Below, one piece after another: positions 53,340-61,810 of a DNA stretch of 64,000 nt (its first letter is position 1; each line of letters opens with the position of its first letter). The translations under genes and the position numbers were made by a program. Below the pieces are notes generated by a model. The model was not told the origin of the DNA. It was given only the letters and a program-made list of their open reading frames with translations, and did not search any database. Origin of the DNA: Bog-473 sp963744935 (lineage in GTDB: Bacteria; Actinomycetota; Acidimicrobiia; Acidimicrobiales; RAAP-2); contig CAVUVM010000011.1 of NCBI GenBank assembly GCA_963744935.1, positions 1 through 64,000 of the forward strand, in the 5' to 3' direction.

Positions 53340-53421
53340 CAGACTGGTTCCTCTTTCTTGTCCTTGATGTTTGCCTGCGAGGTGGGGCCGGAGTTCGGCT
53401 TCCTTTAAGAATCCCATGCGT

Positions 53422-54672
53422 CTATTCGTTCCTGAGGGCATCGATCGGGGCGAGGGTTGCGGCCCGGCTGGCCGGGTAGACCCCGAAGAGAACGCCGATG
53501 GCGAGCGCGATGGCGAGAGCGCCCACCGCAGCCGTGGGGCTGGTGGAAATGGGGTCGCCGATGAGACCCGGAAGGTAGATCACGGCGAGGATTCCGGCGG
53601 CCACGCCCAGGACCCCGCCGAGGATCCCGAGCACCGAGGCCTCGACGAGGAACTGGCGCCGGATCACCCGGGGTGTGGCCCCGAGGGCCTTGCGCAGCCC
53701 GATCTCGCGGATGCGCTCGGTGACCGACACCAACATGATGTTCATGACCCCGATCCCGCCGACGATGAGGGAGATCGCGGCGATGCCGCCGAGCAGGATT
53801 GTGAGCGTGTGGTCCACCGAGGTGTTGGCTGCGATGAGCGACGCCTCCGAGGTGATGGTGAAGTCCGCGTCAGTCGGGTTGGTGATCCCGTGCAGCTGGA
53901 GGAGCAGGTGGTCCGCCTCTTGGTAAGCCCCGGTCAGATCCGCCGAGGACCGGGCCTGCACCGCGATCGAGCTCACCGAGTTGCGTGAGGTGCCGCCGAA
54001 GATTCGCTCGGCCCCGGTCGAGATGGGGATGATCAGTGTGTCGTCGGGGTCCGATGTGGTGCCAGATGACGAGGAGCTCGACGAACCCGTCGAGGTGAGC
54101 ACGCCGACGACAGTCACGGGGACGCCGTTGACCTCGACGGTCTGGCCCACCGGGTCGCCCGTCGGAAAGAGCTCCGATGCCGTGGTCGCGCCGAGCACGC
54201 CCACCGCGGTGTGGTCGCTCACGTCTTGGTTATCAAGGAATCGACCCTCAGCCACCGTGCGGCCACGAACGGTCAGCCACGACGGCGTGGTGCCCTGCAC
54301 CGTCGTTGTGGCCGTCTCGCTGCCCGCGGTGAGGACCTCTGTGTCCGAGGTGATGGCGGCGGCTGCCTTGACGTCGGGCGCGTCGACGGGGGAGGAGAGC
54401 GCGGAGACGTCCTGCATCGTGAGCGTCGATGCCGAGCCCAACGCCTCGCGGATCCCCGTGCTCGAGGTGCTGCTCCCGGGGGTGATGGTCAGCACATTGG
54501 AGCCCAGCGAATTGATCTCGGACGTGACCTGGCTGGAGGCTCCTTCGCCGAGGCCGACCGCCACAATGACGCCGGCGATGCCAATGAGGATGCCGAGCAC
54601 GGTGAGCGAGGAGCGCAGGCGGTGACTGCGCACCCCGTTCACGCCGGTACGGAGCGTCTCGAGCCAGGTCAC
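53422..54672 (-). CDS. MacB-like ABC transporter permease
   Basis: The 416-residue product has the MacB/FtsX plan: an N-terminal membrane helix (SLTVLGILIGIAGVIVAVGL), a large extracytoplasmic MacB_PCD domain of about 210 residues, and three C-terminal helices (ILLGGIAAISLIVGGIGVMN, LGILGGVLGVAAGILAVIYL, AVGALAIALAIGVLFGVYPA), with the coupling loop VTERIREIGLRKALGATPRV. The start overlaps the stop of the ATPase gene by 4 bp. With that ATPase it forms a mechanotransmitting exporter of peptides, lipids or antibiotics. Confidence 0.9.
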   Translation of the reverse strand: MTWLETLRTGVNGVRSHRLRSSLTVLGILIGIAGVIVAVGLGEGASSQVTSEINSLGSNVLTITPGSSTSSTGIREALGSASTLTMQDVSALSSPVDAPDVKAAAAITSDTEVLTAGSETATTTVQGTTPSWLTVRGRTVAEGRFLDNQDVSDHTAVGVLGATTASELFPTGDPVGQTVEVNGVPVTVVGVLTSTGSSSSSSSGTTSDPDDTLIIPISTGAERIFGGTSRNSVSSIAVQARSSADLTGAYQEADHLLLQLHGITNPTDADFTITSEASLIAANTSVDHTLTILLGGIAAISLIVGGIGVMNIMLVSVTERIREIGLRKALGATPRVIRRQFLVEASVLGILGGVLGVAAGILAVIYLPGLIGDPISTSPTAAVGALAIALAIGVLFGVYPASRAATLAPIDALRNE

Positions 54673-55418
54673 CGGATGCTCTGGCTTTCGAGATGTCTCT
54701 CATCGCTGTCCGAGAGCAGCCCGTCACGTATGCCGACGACGCGTTCCGCCGCAGAGGCCACCTCGACGTCGTGGGTGATGAGGACGAGGGTGCGCCCGGC
54801 TTCGTACAGTTCGCCCATGAGACGCATCACGTCAGCGGCGGATTTCGAGTCGAGATTGCCCGTCGGCTCGTCAGCCAGGATGAGGTCGGGCTCGGTCACG
54901 AGCGCACGGGCCACTGCGACACGTTGCTGCTGACCGCCGGAGAGCTCACCCGGACGGTGATTGACGCGGCCGGCCAGGCCCACTCGGCCCAGCGCCCCCA
55001 TGGCACGCTCCTTGCGCTCAGCACGCGGAACGCCGGCGTACACGAGCGGGAGCTCGACGTTCTGCCACGCCGTCATGGACGCGAGGAGGTTGAACTGCTG
55101 GAAGACGAAGCCGATGCGTCGGTTGCGTACCTCCGCCAGCGCGGTCTCGCTCATGTGGCTCACGTCCTCGCCGGCCAGGCGGTACCTGCCTGAGGTCGGG
55201 ACGTCGAGACACCCGAGGATGTGCATGAGCGTCGACTTCCCCGATCCCGAAGGTCCGATCACCGCCAGGTACTCGCCTTCGGTGATGGTGAGGCTCACCC
55301 CGCGCAGCGCGGCGACCGAAATGGAGCCGGTGCGGTAGACCTTGGTCACCCGCTCAAGTTCGATCACAGCGTCCCTGGTCGCCTCCACCGGGGGAGTGCC
55401 GAAAGGGTCAGTGGTCAC
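54669..55418 (-). CDS. MacB/LolD-type ABC transporter ATPase
   Basis: The 249-residue product has all ABC motifs: VIGPSGSGKSTLMHILGCLD (Walker A), FVFQQFNLLASMTAWQNVEL (Q-loop), LSGGQQQRVAVARALVTEPD (signature), LILADEPTGNLDSKSA (Walker B and D-loop) and LVLITHDVEVASAAERVVGI (H-loop). It powers the permease encoded next, and both reading-frame junctions on either side are 4-bp overlaps, so the three-gene core is translationally coupled. Confidence 0.93.
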   Translation of the reverse strand: MTTDPFGTPPVEATRDAVIELERVTKVYRTGSISVAALRGVSLTITEGEYLAVIGPSGSGKSTLMHILGCLDVPTSGRYRLAGEDVSHMSETALAEVRNRRIGFVFQQFNLLASMTAWQNVELPLVYAGVPRAERKERAMGALGRVGLAGRVNHRPGELSGGQQQRVAVARALVTEPDLILADEPTGNLDSKSAADVMRLMGELYEAGRTLVLITHDVEVASAAERVVGIRDGLLSDSDERHLESQSIR

Positions 55419-56836
55419 TTGCCGCCCCCGCTGTTCCCGGCGCCGCCTATGAAGCTCGCTCCGCCACCGCCGCCGCCGCCGCCGGAGAACGCGCCGCCGC
55501 CGCCGAGCTCACGGAAGCCGCCCCCGGGGAAGCCACCTCTAGTGCCGGTGCCGCCGAAGAGCCCACCGCCAGCTCCGCTCGGCGCGGTGAATTTGATCTC
55601 TCGCTCGAGGACCTTGTCACCAGCGTTCACGCCGCTGGTGATCTGGGTCTCCCCGTTCTCCGCTGCTCCGACGGTCACGTCCTTGACGACGTGGGCGCCG
55701 TTGACGACTTCGGTCACCGTCGCCTGGCCGCTGGAGTTGTAGGAGATGGCCTCCGTCGGCACTTCTGTCACGTTGTTCAGTTGCTTGACGATGATGCTCA
55801 GAGTGGCGCTCGCTCCGGCGTAGAGGCCCGACGGGTCTCCGGTCACGTCGATCACCACCGGGAAGGTCGTCACGTCGGACGTCTGGCTGCCGATCAGGCT
55901 GATGGAGCCCACCGTGCCGTAGACCGTTCCCGACCCCGATGAACCCGATGCAGAGGAAGCGGCGGCGGGTGACGCAGACGAGGTCGAGCCGCTCCCGCCC
56001 ACGCTGATGTCGACCTGGTCGCCATCCGCGATCTGTCCGATCTGCGTGTCGTCGACCGTCGCGTTGACGATGTAGGAGTTGGTACCGATGACCACGATCT
56101 GGCCGGAGCTCGCACCTGAGTCGCCCGAGCCGGTGTCCCCGCTGCCAGTCGCGCCGCTCCCGGTGTCGCCGCTCCCGCCGCCTCCAGAGCCTGTGCCCGT
56201 CACCTGTTGGCCCACCGTCAGGTCGACCGAGGCGACCGTGCCCGAGATCGTGGAGGTCAGCGAGGCGTCGTTGAGATTGGTTTGCGCGGTCGAGACCGAG
56301 GACTCGGCGGAAGTCACCGACGCCTCGTCCGTGTCGATCGAGCTGGTGGAGGCACCTGAGGCCTCGTCGCTGGCGAGCTTGTCCTCGGCCGAGGTGAGCT
56401 GTGCTTGCGCGGCGTTCAGGTCGTCTGAGAGCGCCGTGGTGTCGACAGTGGCCAGGACCTGGCCGACTGCGACAGTCTGCCCGGCCTTCACGTCAACGGC
56501 AGTGACCGTCCCCGAAACCGCGAAGTTGAGGTTGGCCGAGCTGGCCGGTTCGAGGGTTCCCGAGCTCGCCACCGTCTGCTGGATGGTGCCGGTCGTCACT
56601 GGCACGGTGACCGTGGTGACCGTGAGACCACCGGCTGTCGACGAGCCCGACGTCAGCCAGAGCGGCAGCGCGATGGCAGCCGCAATGACGACGACCGCAA
56701 CGCCCACGATGGGCCACCGGTACCGACGCCAGACCGACGGCGGCTCTGGAGGAAGCACATTCTCGTCATCGAGCGGCAACTCCTGGGTGAGATCCACTGG
56801 GCTCTCCGGCGCGTCGATTTCTCCCGCTTTGACCAT
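55415..56836 (-). CDS. Periplasmic adaptor (MacA/HlyD-like) with Gly-rich tail, copy 1
   Basis: ATG 56836 begins a 473-residue protein: acidic cytoplasmic start, one membrane helix (YRWPIVGVAVVVIAAAIALP), lipoyl half-motif (GTVTAVDVKAGQTVAVGQVL), hairpin helices (LNAAQAQLTSAEDKLASDEA), second lipoyl half (STISGTVASVDLTVGQQVTG) interrupted by a GSGDTGSG-rich insert, barrel domains (TVYGTVGSISLIGSQTSDVT) and a C-terminal tail GGFRELGGGGAFSGGGGGGG. It is the first gene of the export operon. A second, longer adaptor lies at the operon's end. Both carry the odd Gly-rich tail. Confidence 0.87.
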   Translation of the reverse strand: MVKAGEIDAPESPVDLTQELPLDDENVLPPEPPSVWRRYRWPIVGVAVVVIAAAIALPLWLTSGSSTAGGLTVTTVTVPVTTGTIQQTVASSGTLEPASSANLNFAVSGTVTAVDVKAGQTVAVGQVLATVDTTALSDDLNAAQAQLTSAEDKLASDEASGASTSSIDTDEASVTSAESSVSTAQTNLNDASLTSTISGTVASVDLTVGQQVTGTGSGGGGSGDTGSGATGSGDTGSGDSGASSGQIVVIGTNSYIVNATVDDTQIGQIADGDQVDISVGGSGSTSSASPAAASSASGSSGSGTVYGTVGSISLIGSQTSDVTTFPVVIDVTGDPSGLYAGASATLSIIVKQLNNVTEVPTEAISYNSSGQATVTEVVNGAHVVKDVTVGAAENGETQITSGVNAGDKVLEREIKFTAPSGAGGGLFGGTGTRGGFPGGGFRELGGGGAFSGGGGGGGGASFIGGAGNSGGGK

Positions 56837-57501
56837 GGCCCCAGTTCAGACCAGCAATTTCACGATGAGCCGAAGCTCAGCTGTGAGCCCGCTTGGCGTT
56901 TTGTGTAAGACGGAACTGAAGCCGCAGGCAGGTGCCCGAGGTGGATGTCCGCGGCTTTCTAAGAATCCTCCCAGGACGGTGCCGCGGCGCTCCAACGAAA
57001 CGCCCTTTGCGCACTCCGGACGTCGGTCCATTCCAGGCTGCGGGGCTCTCCGGGGCTGTGTGCGCTTTCGTTGTTCCGCATCCTCCCGAGCGCACACGGG
57101 CCGCCGATAATGTTCATTATGTTCAGTTAGAGCGAATCCGAGGAGAGACCCCGTCGAGCTCGGCTCACGGCACCGACGAACGACACTCCTGTCTCGGTCT
57201 CGGGCGGTCCAAATAGGCTTTGAGAACGTTGGGCGGGTTTGTGGCCTGAGTGAGGCGCCATCGAAGTTTTCGGGGCTGAGCATGGCGGCGATCGTCGCCC
57301 GGCGATGCGGCTGACACCCCTTGGTGGGCTCCGTGAGGTGGGACCCGGCGGGTGGCTTGCCTCAGTGCGATGTGCAGTGGCCTCACGGAAGACTGCGGGC
57401 GGAACCCAGTCCATCTGGACTGGGTTGGAGGGCCAGGGCTTCGTCATCGGTCCTTTCCGATGAGCGAGGGTCCATACGGGTGAGGCGTCGGGAAAAGGGG
57501 C
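56837..57501. other. Divergent intergenic region between the export operon and helR
   Basis: No protein gene is convincing in these 665 bp; the ORFs on both strands have unordered composition. An AT-rich palindrome, ATAAT GTTC ATTAT, lies at 57107-57120 with a direct repeat TGTTCA around it (57111-57126). It could be an operator for the export operon, which must start its transcript here. The helR promoter is placed at the right end (see 57502-57530). Confidence 0.45.
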
Positions 57502-57530
57502 TTGCATTGAGTCGCGGAAATCTGTAAAGT
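57497..57530 (+). promoter_or_regulatory. Promoter with RAE-like half-site before the helR leader
   Basis: TTGCAT (57502-57507) and TAAAGT (57525-57530) stand 17 bases apart, a good sigma-70-type promoter. The -35 box is embedded in GGGGCTTGC (57497-57505), which equals the left half of the rifamycin-associated element as I remember it; the right half of that palindrome is absent or diverged. RAE elements precede rifamycin-induced genes including helR in other actinobacteria. The motif match rests on memory and was not searched. Confidence 0.5.
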
Positions 57531-57633
57531 GACAGCCGATACAGCCCCTTGGTTAAAGGTTCAAAGGCCGGTCAGCGGAGAAGGCGAAGAACCAGGTAAA
57601 GGGTTGTTTTAGAACTAGAAAATCGACTAGTAT

Positions 57634-57656
57634 CCCCGGGATGTCCGGGGGTTTTT
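57634..57656 (+). terminator. Intrinsic terminator in the leader before helR
   Basis: CCCCGG (57634-57639) pairs perfectly with CCGGGG (57645-57650) around GATGT, and G plus TTTTT follows. This is a textbook Rho-independent terminator, the best in the window. It lies about 100 bases past the promoter at 57502-57530 and about 45 bases before the helR start, so transcripts from that promoter must read through it to reach the gene. That arrangement suggests attenuation, or a short RNA ending here. Confidence 0.85.
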
Positions 57657-57699
57657 GCGCGGGTGGATTTCTCCGTATTTCGGGATCGAGGCGCTCCCG

Positions 57700-59727
57700 A
57701 TGAGCAGCGCTCCCCCGCTTTCGGATCCCGAGGTCGCAGCCGAACAGGAGTACCTCAGTCGGGCACTGACCTCACTCGCGGCCATGCGTGCGCGGGCCCG
57801 ACACCTTCTGCGCGACCTCGTTGCGGCCGGTAACCCGGATCTCGACTACGTCGCGGCCCTGTCGCGCCGGGTCTCACTCCTGGAGGACAGCCCCCGTCCC
57901 CTGCTCTTTGGGCGCATCGACGAGGAGGACGGACCCACCTGGCACATCGGTCGCCGTCATGTCGAGGACGAGCGCTCCGATCCGGTCGTGGTCGATTGGC
58001 GTGCGCCCGTCGCCGTGCCCTTCTACCGGGCCAGCACCAAGGAACCGCTGGGTCTCTCGCGGCGACGTCAGATCATGGTGGACCGAGGCTCGGTGGTTGC
58101 CGTCGCCGACGACGTGTTCGGAGGCACTGACGCCGACGCCGGCAGCACGCGGCTCCGAGGGGGTGACGCGCTGCTGGCCGAGCTCGAGCGGGCCCGCACC
58201 GGCGAGATGCTCGACATCGTCGCCACAATCCAGACTGAGCAGGACGAGATCATCCGCGCGCCCCTCGGCGAGCTGCTCACCGTGCAGGGTGGCCCGGGTA
58301 CCGGCAAGACAGCGGTTGGGCTCCACCGGGCTGCGTTCCTCCTCTACAACCATCCCCCACTTAGCCAAGACGGGGTGCTCGTCCTCGGACCAAGCCGAGC
58401 ATTCTTGCGGTACATCGCGCAGGTCCTGCCATCCCTTGGTGAGGAGGCCGTGGTCCAGACCACGATCGCTGACATCGCGCCAAAGGCCAAGATCCGGATC
58501 GAAGAGCCGCTCGGCATCCGGCGACTGAAGGGCGACGCGAGGATGGGTGGCGTGCTCCGGCGCGCGCTGGAGGTCCGGCGGCGTCGCCTTGAGCGCGACG
58601 TCAGTCTGCGCGTCCGATTCGCCCGCGCTTCGTTGAGCGCGGAGCGGGTCAACGAGCTCGTCGATTCCATCGTCGCACGCCCCGCCCCCTACAAGGCGGG
58701 ACGTGCGGCGCTCCGCGCCCGCCTGGTGAGCGAGGCCCGACGCGTCTTCCGGAGGTCGGCTCGCCTGGGTGCCGACGAGGCCTGGTTCGAACGGGAGCTC
58801 ACCGCGACCGACGAGTTCAAGGCACTGCTCGACACCCTCTGGCCAACGGTCTCCCCCACCGCGCTCGTCCGCGATCTGCTGTGCTCCCGGACCCAACTCG
58901 AGCGCGCTGCGAGCGGCCTCTTCGCCCACGACGAGTGGCCCATGCTGCTGCGCAGCCGCGGCGCGTCGGGCACCTCGACACGTTGGAGCGTCGATGACCT
59001 CGCGCTCCTCGATGAGGCATCGTTCCTCACGGGCGGACGCACCAGGACCTACGGCCACATCGTGGTGGACGAGGCTCAGGACCTCACGCCCATGCAGTTT
59101 CGCATGATTGCGCGCCGTGCGCCTTCAGGGTCGATCACCGTCCTCGGCGACCTGGCGCAGGCGACCGGACCTTGGGCGTACGCCGACTGGGGCGAGGTCC
59201 GGGCTCACCTGCCCGATGCCGCCACGCAGCGGCACGAGGAACTGACGCTCGGCTACCGGGCTCCGGGCCGGGTGTTGGGCTACGCGTCGCGTCTCCTGCC
59301 GCTGGCTGCGCCCGGCATCATCCCGACCTCCTCCATCCGGGCCGGCCGTACGGACCCCGCCATAGAGCAGGTGAATCCCGACGAGCTCGCACCAGCCGCA
59401 CTCACCGAGGCTCGGGCCTTGACGGATCACTACGCGCTGGTCGCGATCATCACCCCCGACGAGCACGTCGCGACCCTCACCGCGCTCGCCACAGGGCAGC
59501 GGGACGTCGGCGTCCTCGAGCGCGACGCCATGACCCGTCCCGTGACGATCGTGCCTGCAGGTGCGGCCAAGGGCCTCGAGTTTGACGCCGTCGTCGTCGT
59601 CGAGCCCTCCTCGTTCGCCGGGAGCGGCCAACGAGGGCTTCGGCTCCTCTATGTCGCGATGACCCGACCCATCCAGCACCTGAGCATCGTCCACGCCCTT
59701 CCCCTCCCTGACGTGCTCAGCGGTTGA
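57700..59727 (+). CDS. helR: HelD/HelR-type RNA polymerase recycling motor ATPase
   Basis: ATG 57700 gives 675 residues. The protein has an N-terminal coil (LSRALTSLAAMRARARHLLR), the HelD-like entry part (LLFGRIDEEDGPTWHIGRRH, VVVDWRAPVAVPFYRAS), Walker A LLTVQGGPGTGKTAVGLHRA, Walker B HIVVDEAQDLTPMQFRMIAR, ITVLGDLAQATGPWAYADWG, ELTLGYRAPGRVLGYASRLL and LRLLYVAMTRPIQHLSIVHA. These UvrD-like ATPases pull stalled RNA polymerase off DNA; HelR members also displace rifamycin. The frame extends to 57655 but overlaps the terminator. An RAE-like promoter and terminator precede it. Confidence 0.85.
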   Translation: MSSAPPLSDPEVAAEQEYLSRALTSLAAMRARARHLLRDLVAAGNPDLDYVAALSRRVSLLEDSPRPLLFGRIDEEDGPTWHIGRRHVEDERSDPVVVDWRAPVAVPFYRASTKEPLGLSRRRQIMVDRGSVVAVADDVFGGTDADAGSTRLRGGDALLAELERARTGEMLDIVATIQTEQDEIIRAPLGELLTVQGGPGTGKTAVGLHRAAFLLYNHPPLSQDGVLVLGPSRAFLRYIAQVLPSLGEEAVVQTTIADIAPKAKIRIEEPLGIRRLKGDARMGGVLRRALEVRRRRLERDVSLRVRFARASLSAERVNELVDSIVARPAPYKAGRAALRARLVSEARRVFRRSARLGADEAWFERELTATDEFKALLDTLWPTVSPTALVRDLLCSRTQLERAASGLFAHDEWPMLLRSRGASGTSTRWSVDDLALLDEASFLTGGRTRTYGHIVVDEAQDLTPMQFRMIARRAPSGSITVLGDLAQATGPWAYADWGEVRAHLPDAATQRHEELTLGYRAPGRVLGYASRLLPLAAPGIIPTSSIRAGRTDPAIEQVNPDELAPAALTEARALTDHYALVAIITPDEHVATLTALATGQRDVGVLERDAMTRPVTIVPAGAAKGLEFDAVVVVEPSSFAGSGQRGLRLLYVAMTRPIQHLSIVHALPLPDVLSG

Positions 59728-59756
59728 GCCTCGTCCTGTCCCCTACGATCCGGTGC

Positions 59757-60500
59757 ATGGATGTTGACGGCAAAGTGGCCCTGATCACGGGTGGGAGCAA
59801 CGGCATCGGCGAGGGTGTCGCCCGGCACTTGGCGGGTGCCGGCGCGCACGTCGTCCTCGCCGACGTCGACACTGCCCGAGGCCAACAGATCGCAGGCGAG
59901 CTGGGCGGGCGCTTCGTACGCGCCGATGTCGCCGACCCGGCCGCGAGCACCGCTGCAATCGCCGCCGCGGTGGAGGCCTTTGGTGGCCTCCACATTGCCC
60001 ACCTCAATGCCGGCGTCACCTCTTGGTGCGGAATGGGCGACGACTTCGATCCGGAGGCGTACCGCCGCTCGATGTCCATCAACCTCGACGGCGTCGTCTA
60101 CGGCATCGCGGCCGCGCGCCGAGCCATCAAAGCGAGTGGCGGCGGCACTATCGTGGCCACGGCATCGATGGCGGGTCTCGTGCCGGCGCCGTTCGACCCG
60201 ATCTACGCGGCGAACAAGCACGCCGTCGTCGGACTGACACGCTCGCTCGGACAGGTCTACGAGCCAGACGGCATCCGCGTGCACGCCTTGTGCCCCTCCT
60301 TCGCCTACACAAACATCATCAAGGGTTCCGAACAAACCCTGCTCGACATGGGCTTCCCTATCATTGAGGTGGCCGACGTCGTCGACGCCTTCCAGAGGAT
60401 CCTCGACTCGGACAGCACCGGTCAGTGTTGGTACGTCGTCGCCGGCCGGCCTAGCGAGCCGTTTCAGTTCCGCCGTGCTCCCGGACCCAGGCTCGATTGA
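59757..60500 (+). CDS. Short-chain dehydrogenase/reductase
   Basis: The 247-residue product has the classical SDR motifs: VALITGGSNGIGEGVARHLA (TGxxxGxG cofactor loop), an Asp after strand 2 (VVLADVDTARG) favouring NAD(H), LNAGVTSWCG for NNAG, ATASMAGLVPAP (catalytic Ser) and YAANKHAVVGLTRSLG (YxxxK). It oxidises or reduces an alcohol/ketone pair of unknown identity. ATG 59757 is preferred over 59724. It follows helR by 29 bp and precedes the fluoride riboswitch. Confidence 0.9.
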   Translation: MDVDGKVALITGGSNGIGEGVARHLAGAGAHVVLADVDTARGQQIAGELGGRFVRADVADPAASTAAIAAAVEAFGGLHIAHLNAGVTSWCGMGDDFDPEAYRRSMSINLDGVVYGIAAARRAIKASGGGTIVATASMAGLVPAPFDPIYAANKHAVVGLTRSLGQVYEPDGIRVHALCPSFAYTNIIKGSEQTLLDMGFPIIEVADVVDAFQRILDSDSTGQCWYVVAGRPSEPFQFRRAPGPRLD

Positions 60501-60549
60501 TCCGCTCCTTCCGGGGTCCTGCCGGTAAAATGCCGAACAGCAGCAACGA

Positions 60550-60618
60550 ACCGGCGATGGGTCCCGCCGGGGGGCTACGGTCCCGAACCGCCGACGCGTC
60601 ATGGCTAATGGCTCCTAG
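60550..60618 (+). promoter_or_regulatory. Fluoride riboswitch (crcB motif)
   Basis: The conserved elements appear in order and spacing: CCGGCGATGG (60551-60560), GTCCCGCCGG (60561-60570) closing the first stem, GAACCGCC (60585-60592), and GGCTAATGGCTCCTA (60603-60617), as in known fluoride aptamers (GGCGAUG...CGCC...CUxAUGGCUCCUA). It lies directly before two crcB fluoride-exporter genes. The expression platform is probably the ribosome site GGAGG that overlaps or follows its end, since no terminator is seen before 60643. Confidence 0.85.
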
Positions 60619-60642
60619 GAGGCGGCGCAGGAGGGCCGAGCC

Positions 60643-61152
60643 ATGGACGAGCAGCTGCACGAGAGGCGCCGGGAGCGCACGGCCGCCGCGCACGCACGCG
60701 ACACGCAATCGGAGCGAAGGGGCGAACCGGACCTCCTCGACGAGCCCGCCCTTCCCCTCCTCGGTCTGTCACCGACGACGATCGCGGCGGTCTTCGTCGG
60801 TGGCGCCTTGGGCACCCTGGCCCGCTATCTGCTGGCAGCCCACCACCCAATCTCTGCTGGTGCCTTCCCATGGGTGACTCTGGTTGTCAACCTGAGTGGG
60901 TCCTTCGCCATCGGCCTCCTCCTCCCGCTCACTGAGCGCGCCTCACACCGCGTGCCCGCGTTGCGGCCTCTCGTCATTGTGGGATTCCTCGGCGGCTGGA
61001 CCACATACTCGACACTCGCCGTCGACGTCGCCCTCCTCGGAAAGAACGGCGACCTCGTCACCTGCCTCGCCTACATCGTCGCGACGGTGGCGGGCGGCCT
61101 GGCCCTTGTGGTCGGCGGGCACGAATTCGGACACAGACTGGCAGCGCGATGA
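60643..61152 (+). CDS. crcB: Fluoride-specific ion channel CrcB (first subunit)
   Basis: AGGAGG at 60629-60634 marks ATG 60643. The 169-residue product has a hydrophilic N-terminal extension of about 45 residues, then the four-helix FluC unit: VFVGGALGTLARYLLAAHHP, FPWVTLVVNLSGSFAIGLLL, IVGFLGGWTTYSTLAVDVAL and AYIVATVAGGLALVVGG. The Asn of VNLSG and the Thr-Thr/Ser-Thr of GGWTTYST are pore residues. Encoding two subunits in tandem, as here, is common and may form heterodimers with opposite topology. A fluoride riboswitch controls it. Confidence 0.92.
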   Translation: MDEQLHERRRERTAAAHARDTQSERRGEPDLLDEPALPLLGLSPTTIAAVFVGGALGTLARYLLAAHHPISAGAFPWVTLVVNLSGSFAIGLLLPLTERASHRVPALRPLVIVGFLGGWTTYSTLAVDVALLGKNGDLVTCLAYIVATVAGGLALVVGGHEFGHRLAAR

Positions 61153-61541
61153 GCGCCTCCTCCCCCACTCTCGGCCTGGCGCTGCTCGTTGCCTGCGCGG
61201 GCGGTGTCGGCGCTCTCGCGCGTGCGCTCCTGATCCATCACATCGGCGTGCGCCGCGACGACCCCCTGCCCGTTGGCACCATGTTGGTGAATGCCTCGGG
61301 CTCGCTCGTCCTCGGCGCGCTCACCGGGCTCTCCCTTTACCACGGTCTCGGTCCGCACGTGCTGTCGGTAGTGGGCGTCGGCCTCTGTGGTGGCTACACC
61401 ACGTGGTCGACCTCCAGTTGGGAGACGGTCCACTTGGTGCACACCGGCCATCGCACCGAGGCGGTCGTCTACACGTTGGGCAGCCTGGTCGTGTGTGTCG
61501 GTGCAGCGGCGGCCGGAATCGGACTCGTCGGCTTGCTCTGA
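61149..61541 (+). CDS. crcB: Fluoride-specific ion channel CrcB (second subunit)
   Basis: ATG 61149 overlaps the stop of the first crcB (ATGA). The 130-residue product has ACAGGVGALARALLIHHIGV, VGTMLVNASGSLVLGALTGL, GVGLCGGYTTWSTSSWETVH and a last helix LGSLVVCVGAAAAGIGLVGL, without the N-terminal extension of its partner. It is a minimal CrcB/FluC subunit that exports toxic fluoride. Confidence 0.92.
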   Translation: MSASSPTLGLALLVACAGGVGALARALLIHHIGVRRDDPLPVGTMLVNASGSLVLGALTGLSLYHGLGPHVLSVVGVGLCGGYTTWSTSSWETVHLVHTGHRTEAVVYTLGSLVVCVGAAAAGIGLVGLL

Positions 61542-61588
61542 GCGCGCCAAAATGGAGCGCAGGTTCCGTTGCGTCCTAGGGCAGGTCT

Positions 61589-61810
61589 TTAGGCAGCACG
61601 CCCCGCGTGATTTCGCAAGGCCGATTCAGCCTCGAATCTGTCAGTGATGGGTACGCCGATGCCCACGGGCAGTGCCTCGTCTACCCGCTCCTCGCACGCG
61701 CGGCATCGGACCTCCCAGCGCCCATCTGGACGGCGCATTACCTTTGGCTGGTGCTTCGGGCCGATCGCCGACACTCGTTCAAAGGTATGCGCCCAGCCAC
61801 GTACGACCAA
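61589..61810 (-). CDS. Small actinobacterial hypothetical protein with CxxC (73 aa)
   Basis: The product contains RRPDGRWEVRCRACEERVDE, then ALPVGIGVPITDRFEAESAL ending RNHAG. The PDGRWEV, C-x-x-C, PIGIG-like and NHAG elements recur, as I recall, in a group of short actinobacterial proteins. The single CxxC might bind a metal with another subunit or partner. No signal or membrane segment is seen. Function unknown. It converges with crcB. Confidence 0.55.
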   Translation of the reverse strand: MVVRGWAHTFERVSAIGPKHQPKVMRRPDGRWEVRCRACEERVDEALPVGIGVPITDRFEAESALRNHAGRAA

